Assembly (NCBI RefSeq): GCF_900233005.1 | Contig: NZ_LT960611.1 | Location: 2,728,001 to 2,792,000, forward strand | Direction: 5' to 3' | Origin: Vibrio tapetis subsp. tapetis | Lineage (GTDB): Bacteria > Pseudomonadota > Gammaproteobacteria > Enterobacterales > Vibrionaceae | Length of the DNA: 64,000 nucleotides | In this document: positions 9,082 through 17,139 of the stretch, one piece after another | How positions within the stretch are numbered: position 1 is the first letter of the stretch | How the letters are laid out: each line of letters starts with the position of its first letter | Position numbers and translations under genes: made by a program | Notes under the pieces: model-generated | The model's database searches: none | The model's input: the letters and a program-made list of their open reading frames with translations, nothing else | Told to the model about the DNA's origin: nothing

Positions 9082-9618
9082 ATGAGACGTCTCATATACT
9101 GTTTTTGTATATTAATACTATTTTTGTCATTTGGTAGCCATAGTAAAATGTTGAATTTCCTAAAACCTTATTCCTATAAAATATGCCCAAAAATAAATGG
9201 AGTGATTAACAAGGCAGGAGAGCCTTTCCCCGGCCTAGAGTTGAATTTACATGTCGAATATGGAGATAGTTATTTTTTACATAAAGCGACAACCGACAAA
9301 AAAGGGCGATTTCACTTTGATGAGATTATAATACATCGCTGGCTTAAACCATCAGAACTTAATAATAACGTCATTGGTATAGAACTCTTTGTGACTTCCG
9401 ACGGCAGAGAAAAATATATGTGGGCATCTTATGTCGATGCACTTGTGCTAGACCAGTTTATTATCGAAAATCTGGCAAGCCTAGAATGTGACTTAGATTC
9501 CGCAAGGTACCAATACGACTTTCCCAATGAAAAAGAAAATAGTGTTCCATATAATGTATATGGAATATGTAGTTTAAAAGGGTATGTAGGAAAGGTAATT
9601 AATGAGGATGAGGATTAA
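9082..9618 (+). CDS. Exported small protein paired with the lipase; possible immunity or accessory protein
   Basis: I do not recognise a characterised homologue. The 178-aa product has a hydrophobic signal peptide (about 1-21), so it should act in the periplasm or be secreted. Residues about 35-75 read as a beta-sandwich: G-V-I...G-E-P-F-P-G-L...TTDKKGRFHFDE. That pattern is typical of carboxypeptidase-regulatory/transthyretin-like domains and resembles DUF6795 proteins as I remember them. The stop overlaps the start of the lipase gene (TAATG), so the two are translationally coupled. A possible promoter (TTGTTT, 16 bp, TAGAAT) lies just upstream. The gene is visibly AT-richer than srmB and yaaA, suggesting acquisition. 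Immunity function is inference. Confidence 0.6.
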   Translation: MRRLIYCFCILILFLSFGSHSKMLNFLKPYSYKICPKINGVINKAGEPFPGLELNLHVEYGDSYFLHKATTDKKGRFHFDEIIIHRWLKPSELNNNVIGIELFVTSDGREKYMWASYVDALVLDQFIIENLASLECDLDSARYQYDFPNEKENSVPYNVYGICSLKGYVGKVINEDED

Positions 9619-10778
9619 TGGCAGTATTATCACCAAAAGTAGCTTCCAAAATAGCAAATATGCCGTATCAGCTAATAGTGAATGATAAGCCATTGATTGT
9701 ACATTCATCTGTTAAACACCATTTTGCTTTTAACAGAGAAAAAAGAGGCTTTGAGGGAAAAACCGGGGGAATACTGGGTTTTTTAGGCTTTGGTGCCCGT
9801 GCCGAGGGATTTGCCATTATAGGGCTTGGGAAAGGTAAATATAAAGATGAATTGGTTATATCGGTAAGAGGTACTAAGCGGGTTAATGATTGGGTAACTA
9901 ACTTAAATATTGGCCTAAAAGGTACTCCTAATGGCGCCTTGGGCCACGCTGGTTTTATTAATACTTTTCATACCTTAAGGCCCAAGATCAAACAGTTTCT
10001 GTTGTCTCAATCAAGAATACCTAAGCGAATTCACTGCGTCGGTCATAGTCTTGGTGGAGCGCTAGCGTCGCTTTTTGCCGATTGGTTGAAAGATGAGTTT
10101 TCAATACGAGTCAATCTATATACATTTGGTGCGCCTCGTATAGGACATGAAAGCTATACACGTAAGTCAGATCAGGCAAATGACAAAATATACAGATGCA
10201 CCCATGGTGCCGACCCTGTACCAATGATCCCATTGTGGCCATTTCAGCACGCCCCATACTGTGGTCATGAATACCGTTTGGATAATAGTTCAGGGATTAA
10301 TAAGAACACCCACGGAATGGGGCCAAGGGCTAGTCCTGGATATGTAAATACAGCAAACGCAGAAGATTGGGGCACACTGAATATTCGCTCAAATCACTTT
10401 CTGAACACCCCAGTTCGGTTGAAATTTGAGCATCGCAATCAAGCGACCTTTACTGGATATTGGTCCGATAAGTTGAGCGCAGCATTAACAACTTTGCTCA
10501 AGGATGCGGGCTATTTCAATGCAATGACCGTACAGGCTGCCCTATCAAGTGGGTTAACGTTCTATGACAAGCTCGCGCAATGTGTTGAAAAGATGGCGGC
10601 TGCGTCGACAAAACTAGCCGAGCAAACAATGGGGTTGTTAGGTCATATGCTCGCCTTTGCGGGTAGAACAGTGACAAAAATTACAAAATTGACGGCCAAA
10701 TATATTAAGTGGGTATTTGATGTCACGCTGAAAAAGCTCTATTTAGCTGCGCATAGTGCGATTTCGTCATTGGATTAA
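9618..10778 (+). CDS. Class 3 lipase family protein, candidate antibacterial effector
   Basis: This is a predicted (phospho)lipase of 386 aa with the alpha/beta-hydrolase nucleophile elbow GHSLGG (Ser144). GADPVP follows (Asp199 is the likely acid), with candidate histidines downstream (FQHAPYCGHEY, SNHFLN). The oxyanion region FRGT-like ISVRGTK lies near 81-87. The N terminus has no signal peptide. The C-terminal ~95 residues are helical and partly hydrophobic and unlike the catalytic domain. It is coupled by a 1-base overlap to the exported protein upstream. A toxin-like lipase lacking a Sec signal next to a periplasmic partner fits known type VI effector/immunity pairs. No VgrG, PAAR or Hcp gene is nearby, so this role is inference. 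Confidence 0.8.
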   Translation: MAVLSPKVASKIANMPYQLIVNDKPLIVHSSVKHHFAFNREKRGFEGKTGGILGFLGFGARAEGFAIIGLGKGKYKDELVISVRGTKRVNDWVTNLNIGLKGTPNGALGHAGFINTFHTLRPKIKQFLLSQSRIPKRIHCVGHSLGGALASLFADWLKDEFSIRVNLYTFGAPRIGHESYTRKSDQANDKIYRCTHGADPVPMIPLWPFQHAPYCGHEYRLDNSSGINKNTHGMGPRASPGYVNTANAEDWGTLNIRSNHFLNTPVRLKFEHRNQATFTGYWSDKLSAALTTLLKDAGYFNAMTVQAALSSGLTFYDKLAQCVEKMAAASTKLAEQTMGLLGHMLAFAGRTVTKITKLTAKYIKWVFDVTLKKLYLAAHSAISSLD

Positions 10779-10831
10779 GCCGCTTCTTTTGGTCAGTTCA
10801 CCGTAAAGCAAGTCGAATTTGACCTAAGAAA

Positions 10832-10857
10832 AAGTACTAAAAGCTAGGTACTAAAAA
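10832..10857 (+). repeat. 14-bp repeat, about 2 copies, downstream of the lipase gene
   Basis: AAGTACTAAAAGCT (10832-10845) is followed by AGGTACTAAAAA, which runs into the next terminator. Orientation is the same as in the array behind srmB. Confidence 0.75.
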
Positions 10858-10887
10858 GCGCTCTGACGAAGTCAGGGCGCTTTTTTT
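10853..10887. terminator. Terminator between the lipase and yaaA (second of the pair)
   Basis: GCGCTCTGAC (10858-10867) pairs with GTCAGGGCGC (10871-10880), with one G-T wobble and a GAA loop. A's precede and seven T's follow, so it can serve both convergent genes. It differs from the 8893-8929 terminator by one stem base and the loop. Confidence 0.93.
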
Positions 10888-10900
10888 ATATTTTCTTAAA

Positions 10901-10945
10901 CTTCGTACTTAGAACTTAGCTTTTAGTACTTCGCTTTTAGCTCTG
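10901..10945 (-). repeat. 14-bp repeat array overlapping the yaaA stop codon
   Basis: Read on the minus strand, AGAGCTAAAAGCG, AAGTACTAAAAGCT and a partial AAGTTCT stand in tandem. The yaaA stop codon TAA (10937-10939) is part of the first unit. Together with 10832-10857 this makes an inverted arrangement around the terminator. Confidence 0.75.
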
Positions 10946-11713
10946 CTCTTCGCGCTTAAAGACCAAGTTGGTCGCTGTCGATTCCGCTTCGACAAAGTAG
11001 TAACCGGCCACATCAAATTGTTTTAGTTTCTCTACCGAATCAATTTGATTTTGAATAATGTATCTCGCCATCATGCCACGCGCTTTTTTAGCAAAAAAGC
11101 TGATCACTTTATATTGACCGTTTTTGCAATCTTTAAACACTGGAGTAATCACCGTAGCATCGAGTAATTTGGGTTTCACCGCTTTGAAGTATTCATTTGA
11201 TGCCAAGTTCACCAATGTTTGGTCCCCTTGAGCACTCACAGCGTCGTTAAGCTTATTGGTAATAATCGAGCCCCAGAACTGATAAAGGTTACTTCCTCGT
11301 TCATTTGAGAGCTTTGTTCCCATCTCCAAGCGGTATGGCTGCATAAGATCCAAAGGTTTTAGTAATCCATACAAGCCCGAAAGCATTCTTAAGTGCTGCT
11401 GGGCGTATTTAAAATCTTGTTCTGAGAAACTTTGCGCATCAAGGCCAGTGTATACGTCGCCTTTAAAGGCTAACACTGCCTGACGAGCATTATCAAAAGT
11501 AAAGTCTGGGCTCCATTGTTCAAAACGCGCAACATTTAAGCCTGCAATTTTGTCACTCACCTTCATCAGGCCTGCAATATCTGAAGGAGAAAGCTTGCGG
11601 CACTCTTTCATTAACTCTGCGCTGTGATCAACCAATTCAGGGAGTGTGAATTGCTCTGTCGCTAATGGCGACTCGTAGTCTAGGGTTTTTGCCGGTGATA
11701 CAACAATTAGCAT
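10937..11713 (-). CDS. yaaA: Peroxide stress protein YaaA (UPF0246/DUF328)
   Basis: YaaA proteins limit free iron and DNA damage during hydrogen peroxide stress in E. coli; the biochemical activity is not settled. The 258-aa product has the family start ([16 protein letters not shown]), the YTGLDA segment and the C-terminal [15 protein letters not shown] region. Length matches the family. It converges with the lipase gene and shares its terminator. In a strain without the accessory pair, srmB and yaaA would be direct convergent neighbours. Confidence 0.93.
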   Translation of the reverse strand: MLIVVSPAKTLDYESPLATEQFTLPELVDHSAELMKECRKLSPSDIAGLMKVSDKIAGLNVARFEQWSPDFTFDNARQAVLAFKGDVYTGLDAQSFSEQDFKYAQQHLRMLSGLYGLLKPLDLMQPYRLEMGTKLSNERGSNLYQFWGSIITNKLNDAVSAQGDQTLVNLASNEYFKAVKPKLLDATVITPVFKDCKNGQYKVISFFAKKARGMMARYIIQNQIDSVEKLKQFDVAGYYFVEAESTATNLVFKREEQS

Positions 11714-11750
11714 GACTTTACTCTTTTATTGATTATTTTCTCTAGGGTAT

Positions 11751-11789
11751 AAAAAAAGCCATGTGCAGTCATCATAAACTGCACATGGC
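11751..11789 (-). terminator. Terminator of the alanine symporter gene
   Basis: GCCATGTGCAGT (11758-11769) pairs with ACTGCACATGGC (11778-11789), a 12-bp perfect stem with an 8-base loop. Seven A's on the plus strand give a T7 tail on the minus strand. It lies between the symporter stop and yaaA. Confidence 0.93.
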
Positions 11790-11816
11790 CTTATCTATCA
11801 TTTCAATTGACGTCGA

Positions 11817-13250
11817 CTATTGATCTTTTTTGGTGTTATCCCAAATGCCATCTTCAAGCTGAGATTTAAGCTCTGGGAAATCATTCGAATCAAAAGTAGG
11901 GACTTTGCCCTCTTTCAATTGCTGATTGTAATCTTTTGCCAACTTCACCACGATGCCAGACAACAACAAAATCGCCACCAGGTTAACAATCGCCATTAAG
12001 CCCATCGACACGTCAGCCAAGCCCCATACGGTAGGTAAAGAAGCCATTGAACCAAACATCACCATGCCCATAACAACAACGCGGAAGATATTCAGACCCG
12101 CTTTTTTATTGTGTTCTAGGAAAATAATATTGGTTTCTGCGTACGAGTAGTTGGCAATAATGGATGTAAATGCAAAGAAGAAAATCGCTACAGCAACGAA
12201 AATCCCGCCCCAGTCGCCCACTTGGCTCGTCATCGCACGTTGTGTTAGCTCAATACCTGTGATTTCACCGTGAGGTACATATTCCCCAGACATCAAAATA
12301 ATAGCAACGGTCGCAGAACAGATAACCACAGTATCAACAAACACACCTAGCATCTGCACATAACCTTGAGATGCTGGATGCGGAGGATAGGGTGTCGCTG
12401 AAGCCGCTGCGTTTGGCGCAGAACCCATACCCGCTTCATTCGAGAACAGACCACGTTTAATGCCGTTAATCATTGCTTGTGCAATTGCGTAACCAAGGCC
12501 ACCTGCAGCTGCTTCTTGCATACCAAACGCACTCTTGAAGATAAGGCTCAAGACGTCAGGTAATTTATCTAAGTTAGTCAGCATGATGTACACGGCAATA
12601 GCCAAGTACGCCAACGCCATAACAGGAACGATCAGTTCAGCTGTACGAGCAATCTTACGTATACCACCAAAAATGATGAACGAAGACAACGCGACTAAAC
12701 CTAAGCCCACATATAGAGGTTCAAAACCAAATGCGGTGTGCATTGCACCTACAATTGAGTTTGCTTGAACTGCATTGAACACTAAACCAAAAGCGATGAT
12801 AAGGAAGATCGAGAACAAAACGCCCATCCAGCGCATCCCTAAGCCTTTTTCCATGTAATAAGCTGGGCCACCACGGTAGTTGCCATCGTTATCACGAGTC
12901 TTGTATAGCTGAGCAAGGGTACTTTCGGCAAACGAGGTCGCCATACCAAGCATGGCAATCAGCCACATCCAGAAAATCGCCCCTGGGCCACCCGCTGTCA
13001 GTGCAACGGCAACACCAGCCATATTACCAGTACCAACACGAGCAGCTAAAGAAGTACATAATGCTTGAAAAGAGGAAATGCCTGCTTTGTCGGATTTTCT
13101 GCTGTTTTTCAGAACAGAGAACATGTGCCCAAAGTGTCTGAATTGGATGAAGCCGAGTCGTACCGTAAAGTAGATACCAACACCGACCAAAAGATAAACT
13201 AAAATCGATCCCCAAAGAAGATCGTTCATTAAATTGATTAAATCTGTCAC
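11817..13250 (-). CDS. Sodium:alanine/glycine symporter (AGCS family)
   Basis: This inner-membrane carrier takes up alanine or glycine with Na+. The 477-aa protein has about 10-11 hydrophobic segments. The AGCS signatures are clear: GTGNMAGVAVALTAGGPGAI near residues 73-92, and the FSNEAGMGSAPNAAA stretch near 270-284. The last ~50 residues form a charged cytoplasmic tail. The start is ATG 13250. It is monocistronic with its own terminator. Which member of the family it is cannot be decided from the sequence alone. Confidence 0.93.
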   Translation of the reverse strand: MTDLINLMNDLLWGSILVYLLVGVGIYFTVRLGFIQFRHFGHMFSVLKNSRKSDKAGISSFQALCTSLAARVGTGNMAGVAVALTAGGPGAIFWMWLIAMLGMATSFAESTLAQLYKTRDNDGNYRGGPAYYMEKGLGMRWMGVLFSIFLIIAFGLVFNAVQANSIVGAMHTAFGFEPLYVGLGLVALSSFIIFGGIRKIARTAELIVPVMALAYLAIAVYIMLTNLDKLPDVLSLIFKSAFGMQEAAAGGLGYAIAQAMINGIKRGLFSNEAGMGSAPNAAASATPYPPHPASQGYVQMLGVFVDTVVICSATVAIILMSGEYVPHGEITGIELTQRAMTSQVGDWGGIFVAVAIFFFAFTSIIANYSYAETNIIFLEHNKKAGLNIFRVVVMGMVMFGSMASLPTVWGLADVSMGLMAIVNLVAILLLSGIVVKLAKDYNQQLKEGKVPTFDSNDFPELKSQLEDGIWDNTKKDQ

Positions 13251-13968
13251 GCTAACCTCGAATTGAGTTTATGACACCAGCACACTAACAAGTGTACTCC
13301 CTGTAGTTTGCATGTCGACAAGGTGGATAAATAACAATTAAAGAGGTGTATTACTTCTTTATTGTAAACACCAAAGTTGTCTCCATTAATTCTGACGTAG
13401 ATGAAAATCGCCAGTTATGATTATGTTAACCGCGAGGATAATGCGGATAACTGTTGAAAAAATCAATATGCAAACGATAAAATATCAATGCGATATTTCA
13501 CTGCAAACGGTTACTTTGTTAACAGATATAACACGCTCAAATGAAAAACGGAGGAACAAAAAGCCAAGATTTATTGATAGAGTTCATATAACCACTGTCG
13601 AGATAAATTCGTAACGACAAATCCCCTCAAACCCTTTGTGTGCCAATGGAAAATCAATTTCCCCCTTACAGCAGTAAGGATTCATTCCGTTCCCGTAAAT
13701 TACTATGCAGCGTTTTTCAGTTCGAATAGCAATCCTTAAATTGCGCTTCTGCCTGATTTAACAATTATCAGCTCGACAAAATAATTGAAAAAAAACTCAA
13801 CCGCTCATTATTTAGTCGATTTTTCTTTAAAAATTTGTGAGTGCTGCAGTAGTTCTCATAAAAGCTTCATAAAAGAGAAGCAAATGAGAAACACGTCAAG
13901 GATATGCTTAAGCCAATTGTGATACTTAAAAGGCTCACGTGGAGTTTCAATAACTAGAGAGGTTGCAT
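13251..13968. other. 718-bp intergenic region between the symporter and DUF3545 genes
   Basis: No convincing gene was found; an open frame at 13417-13614 (+) lacks a ribosome site and coding character. A promoter-like TTGAAA (13455-13460), 18-bp spacer and TAAAAT points to the plus strand. Its spacer contains AAAAATCAATATGCAAACG (13458-13476), repeated exactly upstream of arcA. A GGAGGAACAAAA stretch near 13550 has no start codon behind it. The region may hold a long 5' leader or a small RNA for the downstream gene. Confidence 0.5.
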
Positions 13969-14154
13969 ATGGATGGCTTTCAACTCGAAGATATTATGAC
14001 AATGGACAACCACAGCTCTCGTTCAACGAGAAGCAAACCCGTTAAACGTAAGTGGCGAGAAATAGAAGCAATAAAAGATAGACAACGTTTACAACGTGAA
14101 TTGATGGACTTGGATGCTTGTCAAAGTTACGACCTTGACGACATAGACTTATAA
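13969..14154 (+). CDS. DUF3545 family protein
   Basis: This is a small, highly charged protein of 61 aa, known to me only as a Vibrio-type DUF3545 family with no assigned function. The start is ATG 13969, six bases after AGAGAGG; an in-frame TTG at 13963 is less likely. The middle is basic and helical (KPVKRKWREIEAIKDRQRLQ, about 25-44) and the end acidic (CQSYDLDDIDL). There is no signal peptide or membrane segment, so it is cytoplasmic and could bind nucleic acid, though that is a guess. It is monocistronic, with a terminator 40 bp downstream. Confidence 0.85.
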   Translation: MDGFQLEDIMTMDNHSSRSTRSKPVKRKWREIEAIKDRQRLQRELMDLDACQSYDLDDIDL

Positions 14155-14194
14155 ACTCAGACTTTTAATACAGATTGCTCAATTTTCAATGAGA

Positions 14195-14228
14195 AATAGG
14201 CATTATTCTAAGAATAGTGCCTATTTTT
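14195..14228 (+). terminator. Terminator after the DUF3545 gene
   Basis: AATAGGCA pairs with TGCCTATT and an inner ATTC with GAAT, followed by T5. It lies between two convergent genes and could act on both strands, since A's precede the stem. Confidence 0.85.
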
Positions 14229-14258
14229 ATGCCTATATGAGACTGACTAACACTATGG

Positions 14259-14810
14259 TTAGTTCTCCATAAGATCAGAAGCTTTGATTCGCTCAGCCAA
14301 TTGCTTGTAGCGCTCTGCGATCGTTTCACCAAACACAGGGTCTTCATCTTCAGCTTTCCATTTCAGCTCGACGGCTCTCCAATCATCAGGAGTAAAGTGC
14401 TTATCAATAAGAGGTAATATTTCTTTTTCCTCAATTTCTAAATGCTGTTTCTGCCGAATGATGAAGTCCTCTAAGCGATCAGCAAACATATCAAGTGGCA
14501 CAACCGCATCTTGTAAAATCATCTCGATAGTATTAAGAAAATCGTCCGTCAATTCTGACAGGTCTTTGTGCTCTTGCTCCAAATCTTTAATCGTACCAGC
14601 GTCTTTATAGTGAGCTTGATAATAAAGATATAGAATATCTTCTTTAGGGTGATGAACCTTTTCCGAGTGATTACTTAGATAATCCACCACTTCTTTAAGT
14701 AGCGAATAATTTACTGACTGCTCATTGCGAAGAGCGACTAGCTTTTTATTTAAAATAGCCAGTAACCGCATCATATAGCCGTGTTCTCGACGTATCCGTT
14801 CTAACATCAT
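14259..14810 (-). CDS. Hemerythrin HHE domain protein
   Basis: This is a predicted four-helix-bundle protein with a non-haem di-iron site, related to oxygen-, NO- or iron-sensing hemerythrin-like proteins. Metal-ligand histidines recur in the family pattern: REHGYM near the start, HSEKVHHPKED (about 48-58), QEHKDL (about 77-82) and KQHLEIEEKEILP (about 119-131). The start is set at ATG 14810 because GAGGA lies nine bases upstream; an ATG at 14819 directly abuts that site. The product is 183 aa. The gene is monocistronic, and its exact role is not known to me. Confidence 0.88.
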   Translation of the reverse strand: MMLERIRREHGYMMRLLAILNKKLVALRNEQSVNYSLLKEVVDYLSNHSEKVHHPKEDILYLYYQAHYKDAGTIKDLEQEHKDLSELTDDFLNTIEMILQDAVVPLDMFADRLEDFIIRQKQHLEIEEKEILPLIDKHFTPDDWRAVELKWKAEDEDPVFGETIAERYKQLAERIKASDLMEN

Positions 14811-14917
14811 AGCGTCCATTCCTCATTATTCTTATGTTTATCAAAAGAAATCCCTTTAGAGTACAGACTAGCTAACAATTGCAAACGATACCTTGATTTT
14901 GGTTAAATAAACAACAG

Positions 14918-15592
14918 TTACAGAATGGGCTGCCAATTAATTTTAGCGTGCCCCATACCATCAAGGTATTGATTAACTTTAGAAAAATGGCCACACCCCA
15001 AAAAGCCTCGATGTGCCGATAAAGGAGAAGGATGTGGCGCCTCCAACACTAGGTGCTTATCACGACAGATCATTTTTCCTTTCTTTTGAGCATGAGCTCC
15101 CCAAAGTAGAAAGATAATCTTATTTTCCCTCTCATTTAACTCAGCAATAACTTTATCTGTGAACGTTTCCCAGCCACATTTTGCATGAGAGTGCGCATGA
15201 CCTTGCTCGACGGTTAGTACTGTATTTAGCAAAAGTACACCTTGCTTGGCCCAACTTTGTAAATAGCCATGAGAAGGGGTACAAAACCCATCTATATCCT
15301 GCACCAACTCTTTGTATATATTAACGAGTGACGGCGGCGTCTTAATATCGGGACGAACGGAAAAGCACAACCCATGAGCTTGCCCTACACCGTGGTAAGG
15401 ATCTTGGCCTAAGATCACGACTTTAACTTGGTTAAGTGGCGTCGCGTCAAAAGCACTAAACACCTCATCTTCTGGAGGGAAGACCGCTTTACCAGAGCTT
15501 CGCTCTTGCTTAACAAACGCTAGGGTTTGTTGAAAATATTCCTGTTGTTGCTGTTCAGAAATCACATCTTGCCAAGTTTTAGCGGCTAACAT
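14918..15592 (-). CDS. ung: Uracil-DNA glycosylase
   Basis: Ung excises uracil from DNA, starting base-excision repair. The 224-aa product has the water-activating motif GQDPYHG (62-68, Asp64 catalytic) and the leucine intercalation loop [10 protein letters not shown] (His187). These are the two signatures of family 1 UDG, and the length is standard. The gene stands alone; a GTGACC/GGTCAC inverted repeat (15658-15676) lies in its upstream region. Another base-excision gene, nfo, lies nearby on the same strand. Confidence 0.97.
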   Translation of the reverse strand: MLAAKTWQDVISEQQQQEYFQQTLAFVKQERSSGKAVFPPEDEVFSAFDATPLNQVKVVILGQDPYHGVGQAHGLCFSVRPDIKTPPSLVNIYKELVQDIDGFCTPSHGYLQSWAKQGVLLLNTVLTVEQGHAHSHAKCGWETFTDKVIAELNERENKIIFLLWGAHAQKKGKMICRDKHLVLEAPHPSPLSAHRGFLGCGHFSKVNQYLDGMGHAKINWQPIL

Positions 15593-15683
15593 AAAAACAC
15601 CTCACGATTAATTCTGATGCATTGTAACCAGATTTAATTGTAAGGTGCTACAGGCTTGTGACCTAACAAGGGTCACGCCAACT

Positions 15684-15707
15684 AAAACCTAGACTAATAG
15701 GTTTTTT
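15684..15707. terminator. Hairpin overlapping the end of the 37-aa ORF
   Basis: AAAACCTA (15684-15691) pairs with TAGGTTTT (15698-15705) around GACTAA. The symmetry gives a T tail on either strand. On the minus strand it contains the stop codon of the small ORF at 15694-15807. Confidence 0.7.
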
Positions 15708-15807
15708 GAGGAGTTCTCCAATGGCCTCGACCTTGAATAGGACGATTGGGTACTGGAATATTTCGAGGCTGAATTACCGTATTAAAATTGAAATATGACA
15801 TCATCAT
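15694..15807 (-). CDS. Probable 37-aa small protein, unknown function
   Basis: The ORF begins with three successive ATG codons (first at 15807). It is preceded by TAGGAGAAC with GGAG six bases before the start, one of the best ribosome sites in the window. The product is MMMSYFNFNTVIQPRNIPVP followed by a basic, Pro/Arg/Gly-rich end (NRPIQGRGHWRTPQKTY). There is no signal peptide or membrane segment. The stop TAG (15694-15696) lies inside a terminator-like hairpin. I do not recognise it. It could be a free-standing small protein or a leader peptide; the next gene, ung, begins about 100 bp beyond the hairpin. Confidence 0.6.
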   Translation of the reverse strand: MMMSYFNFNTVIQPRNIPVPNRPIQGRGHWRTPQKTY

Positions 15808-15948
15808 AACGTTCTCCTACAGACCGAAAACTAAACGCTTGCTGGCTTTGCTAACAAGTAATTTCGTCATAACAAGCTAGCGGTAATAGGATCTATGAAA
15901 GAATGATGCCAGTTTTTCAATGTGGTTTGCTAAACGTATATAATTGCT

Positions 15949-16794
15949 CTACTTTTTTTCAAACATACGTAATTGTTGGATTTCGTCAGGCCAAATTGAT
16001 GGTTCAATTGTTTCTAAAATCAATGGGATACCGTTAAATCTGTCGTCTTTCATGATGTATTCGAAACACGGCCAACCAATTTCGCCCTTGCCTAAGGAAT
16101 GGTGACGATCCACTCTGCTCGCAAATTCTACTTTAGAATCATTAATGTGCATTGCCTTCAAGTAGTGCATTCCCACCACTTGATCAAATTCTGTAAACGT
16201 CGCTTCACAAGATTCTTTACTACGAAGATCGTAACCTGCAGTGAAAGTGTGGCAAGTATCGAGGCAAACTCCGACCCTTTGTTTGTCTTCCACCTGTTCA
16301 ATGATTTCCGCTAGGTGCTCAAATCGCCAGCCTAAGTTAGTTCCCTGCCCGGCTGTATTCTCAATCACTGCAACCACATCTGGAACCGCTTGGTGAGCCA
16401 AGTTGATCGACTCAGCAATACGAGCCAAGCAATCAGACTCAGAGATCTTCTTTAAATGACTACCTGGATGAAAATTCAGTAAATGCAAACCAAGCTGATG
16501 ACAACGTTCCATCTCATCAACAAAAGCATCGCGAGACTTTTGCAGCTTTTCTTCTTCAGGAGCCCCCAAATTAATCAAGTAGGAGTCATGTGGCAAAATA
16601 CTCTCAGGGCCAAAGCCCAGCATCTTGCAGTTAGCTTTAAAGGCAGAAATGGTTTTTGCATCGAGTGGCTTTGCCACCCACTGACGCTGATTTTTAGTAA
16701 ATAGCGCAAATGCGTTCGCACCAATCTCTCTTGCACGCATCGGTGCATTATCCACGCCACCAGCAGCAGATACATGTGCCCCAATTAACTTCAT
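15949..16794 (-). CDS. nfo: Endonuclease IV (AP endonuclease Nfo)
   Basis: Nfo cleaves 5' of abasic sites and removes blocked 3' ends. The 281-aa product keeps all nine zinc ligands known for the E. coli enzyme at identical positions: His69, His109, Glu145, Asp179, His182, His216, Asp229, His231 and Glu261. The family signature [13 protein letters not shown] surrounds Asp179. Start ATG 16794 gives the standard length. It is monocistronic, divergent from grcA. Confidence 0.97.
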   Translation of the reverse strand: MKLIGAHVSAAGGVDNAPMRAREIGANAFALFTKNQRQWVAKPLDAKTISAFKANCKMLGFGPESILPHDSYLINLGAPEEEKLQKSRDAFVDEMERCHQLGLHLLNFHPGSHLKKISESDCLARIAESINLAHQAVPDVVAVIENTAGQGTNLGWRFEHLAEIIEQVEDKQRVGVCLDTCHTFTAGYDLRSKESCEATFTEFDQVVGMHYLKAMHINDSKVEFASRVDRHHSLGKGEIGWPCFEYIMKDDRFNGIPLILETIEPSIWPDEIQQLRMFEKK

Positions 16795-16882
16795 AGAACC
16801 CTCTGTAATTTGTTGTTGTAATCACTTTCATCTTCACAGTAAGAAGCAATGACTTACCTGCAATATGACTTAGATTGTGTAT

Positions 16883-16908
16883 ATTTTGTAGTAAATTTAC
16901 TACAAAAT
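16883..16908. promoter_or_regulatory. Perfect 26-bp palindrome, likely operator
   Basis: Thirteen bases, ATTTTGTAGTAAA, are followed directly by their exact reverse complement with no gap. The core is TGTAGTAAATTTACTACA. It lies 89 bp upstream of nfo and 232 bp upstream of grcA. The half-sites recall HexR-type TGTARTWA sequences, but the spacing (18 versus 15 bp cores) differs. No regulator can be assigned. Confidence 0.65.
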
Positions 16909-17024
16909 TAGTATTAAACTATTTTTTATAGTATCAAATATTTTGTAAATACGTTGTTTTTTAAGAATTTATTGATTTACCTCAATCTTTTCACCGTAAA
17001 ATAATTAAGGTTTTTAGTTGTCTT

Positions 17025-17038
17025 TTGATCTAAATCAA
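17025..17038 (+). promoter_or_regulatory. FNR box upstream of grcA
   Basis: TTGATCTAAATCAA is a perfect match to the FNR consensus TTGAT-N4-ATCAA, 102 bp upstream of the grcA start. E. coli grcA (yfiD) is a classical FNR-activated gene, so anaerobic induction is expected. The rest of the 345-bp nfo-grcA gap holds the palindrome at 16883 and no gene. Confidence 0.85.
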
Positions 17039-17139
17039 TATTATTATAGTGGACATTAGCTATATAATAACCGTAGCTCAACAATAATTCGAAAATTAAC
17101 ACCAATATAACAGCCACGAAAGTGGACTAGGAGAAAGTT

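Noticed and set aside
13417..13614. 65-codon open frame on the plus strand in the long intergenic region
   Set aside because: There is no ribosome site before its start, composition is AT-driven, and the GGAGGAAC stretch in the area lies inside the frame without a following start codon.
15650..15710. Hairpin GTGACC/GGTCAC followed by a terminator-like stem, resembling the 5' end of Qrr small RNAs
   Set aside because: Beyond the GGGTCAC stem it lacks the conserved Qrr core that pairs with luxR/hapR-type mRNAs, and the second stem is better explained as the end of the 37-aa ORF.
16883..16908. HexR operator assignment for the 26-bp palindrome
   Set aside because: The HexR consensus as I remember it has a 15-bp core (TGTAATTAAATTACA); here the two half-sites are three bases further apart, so the regulator is left unnamed.
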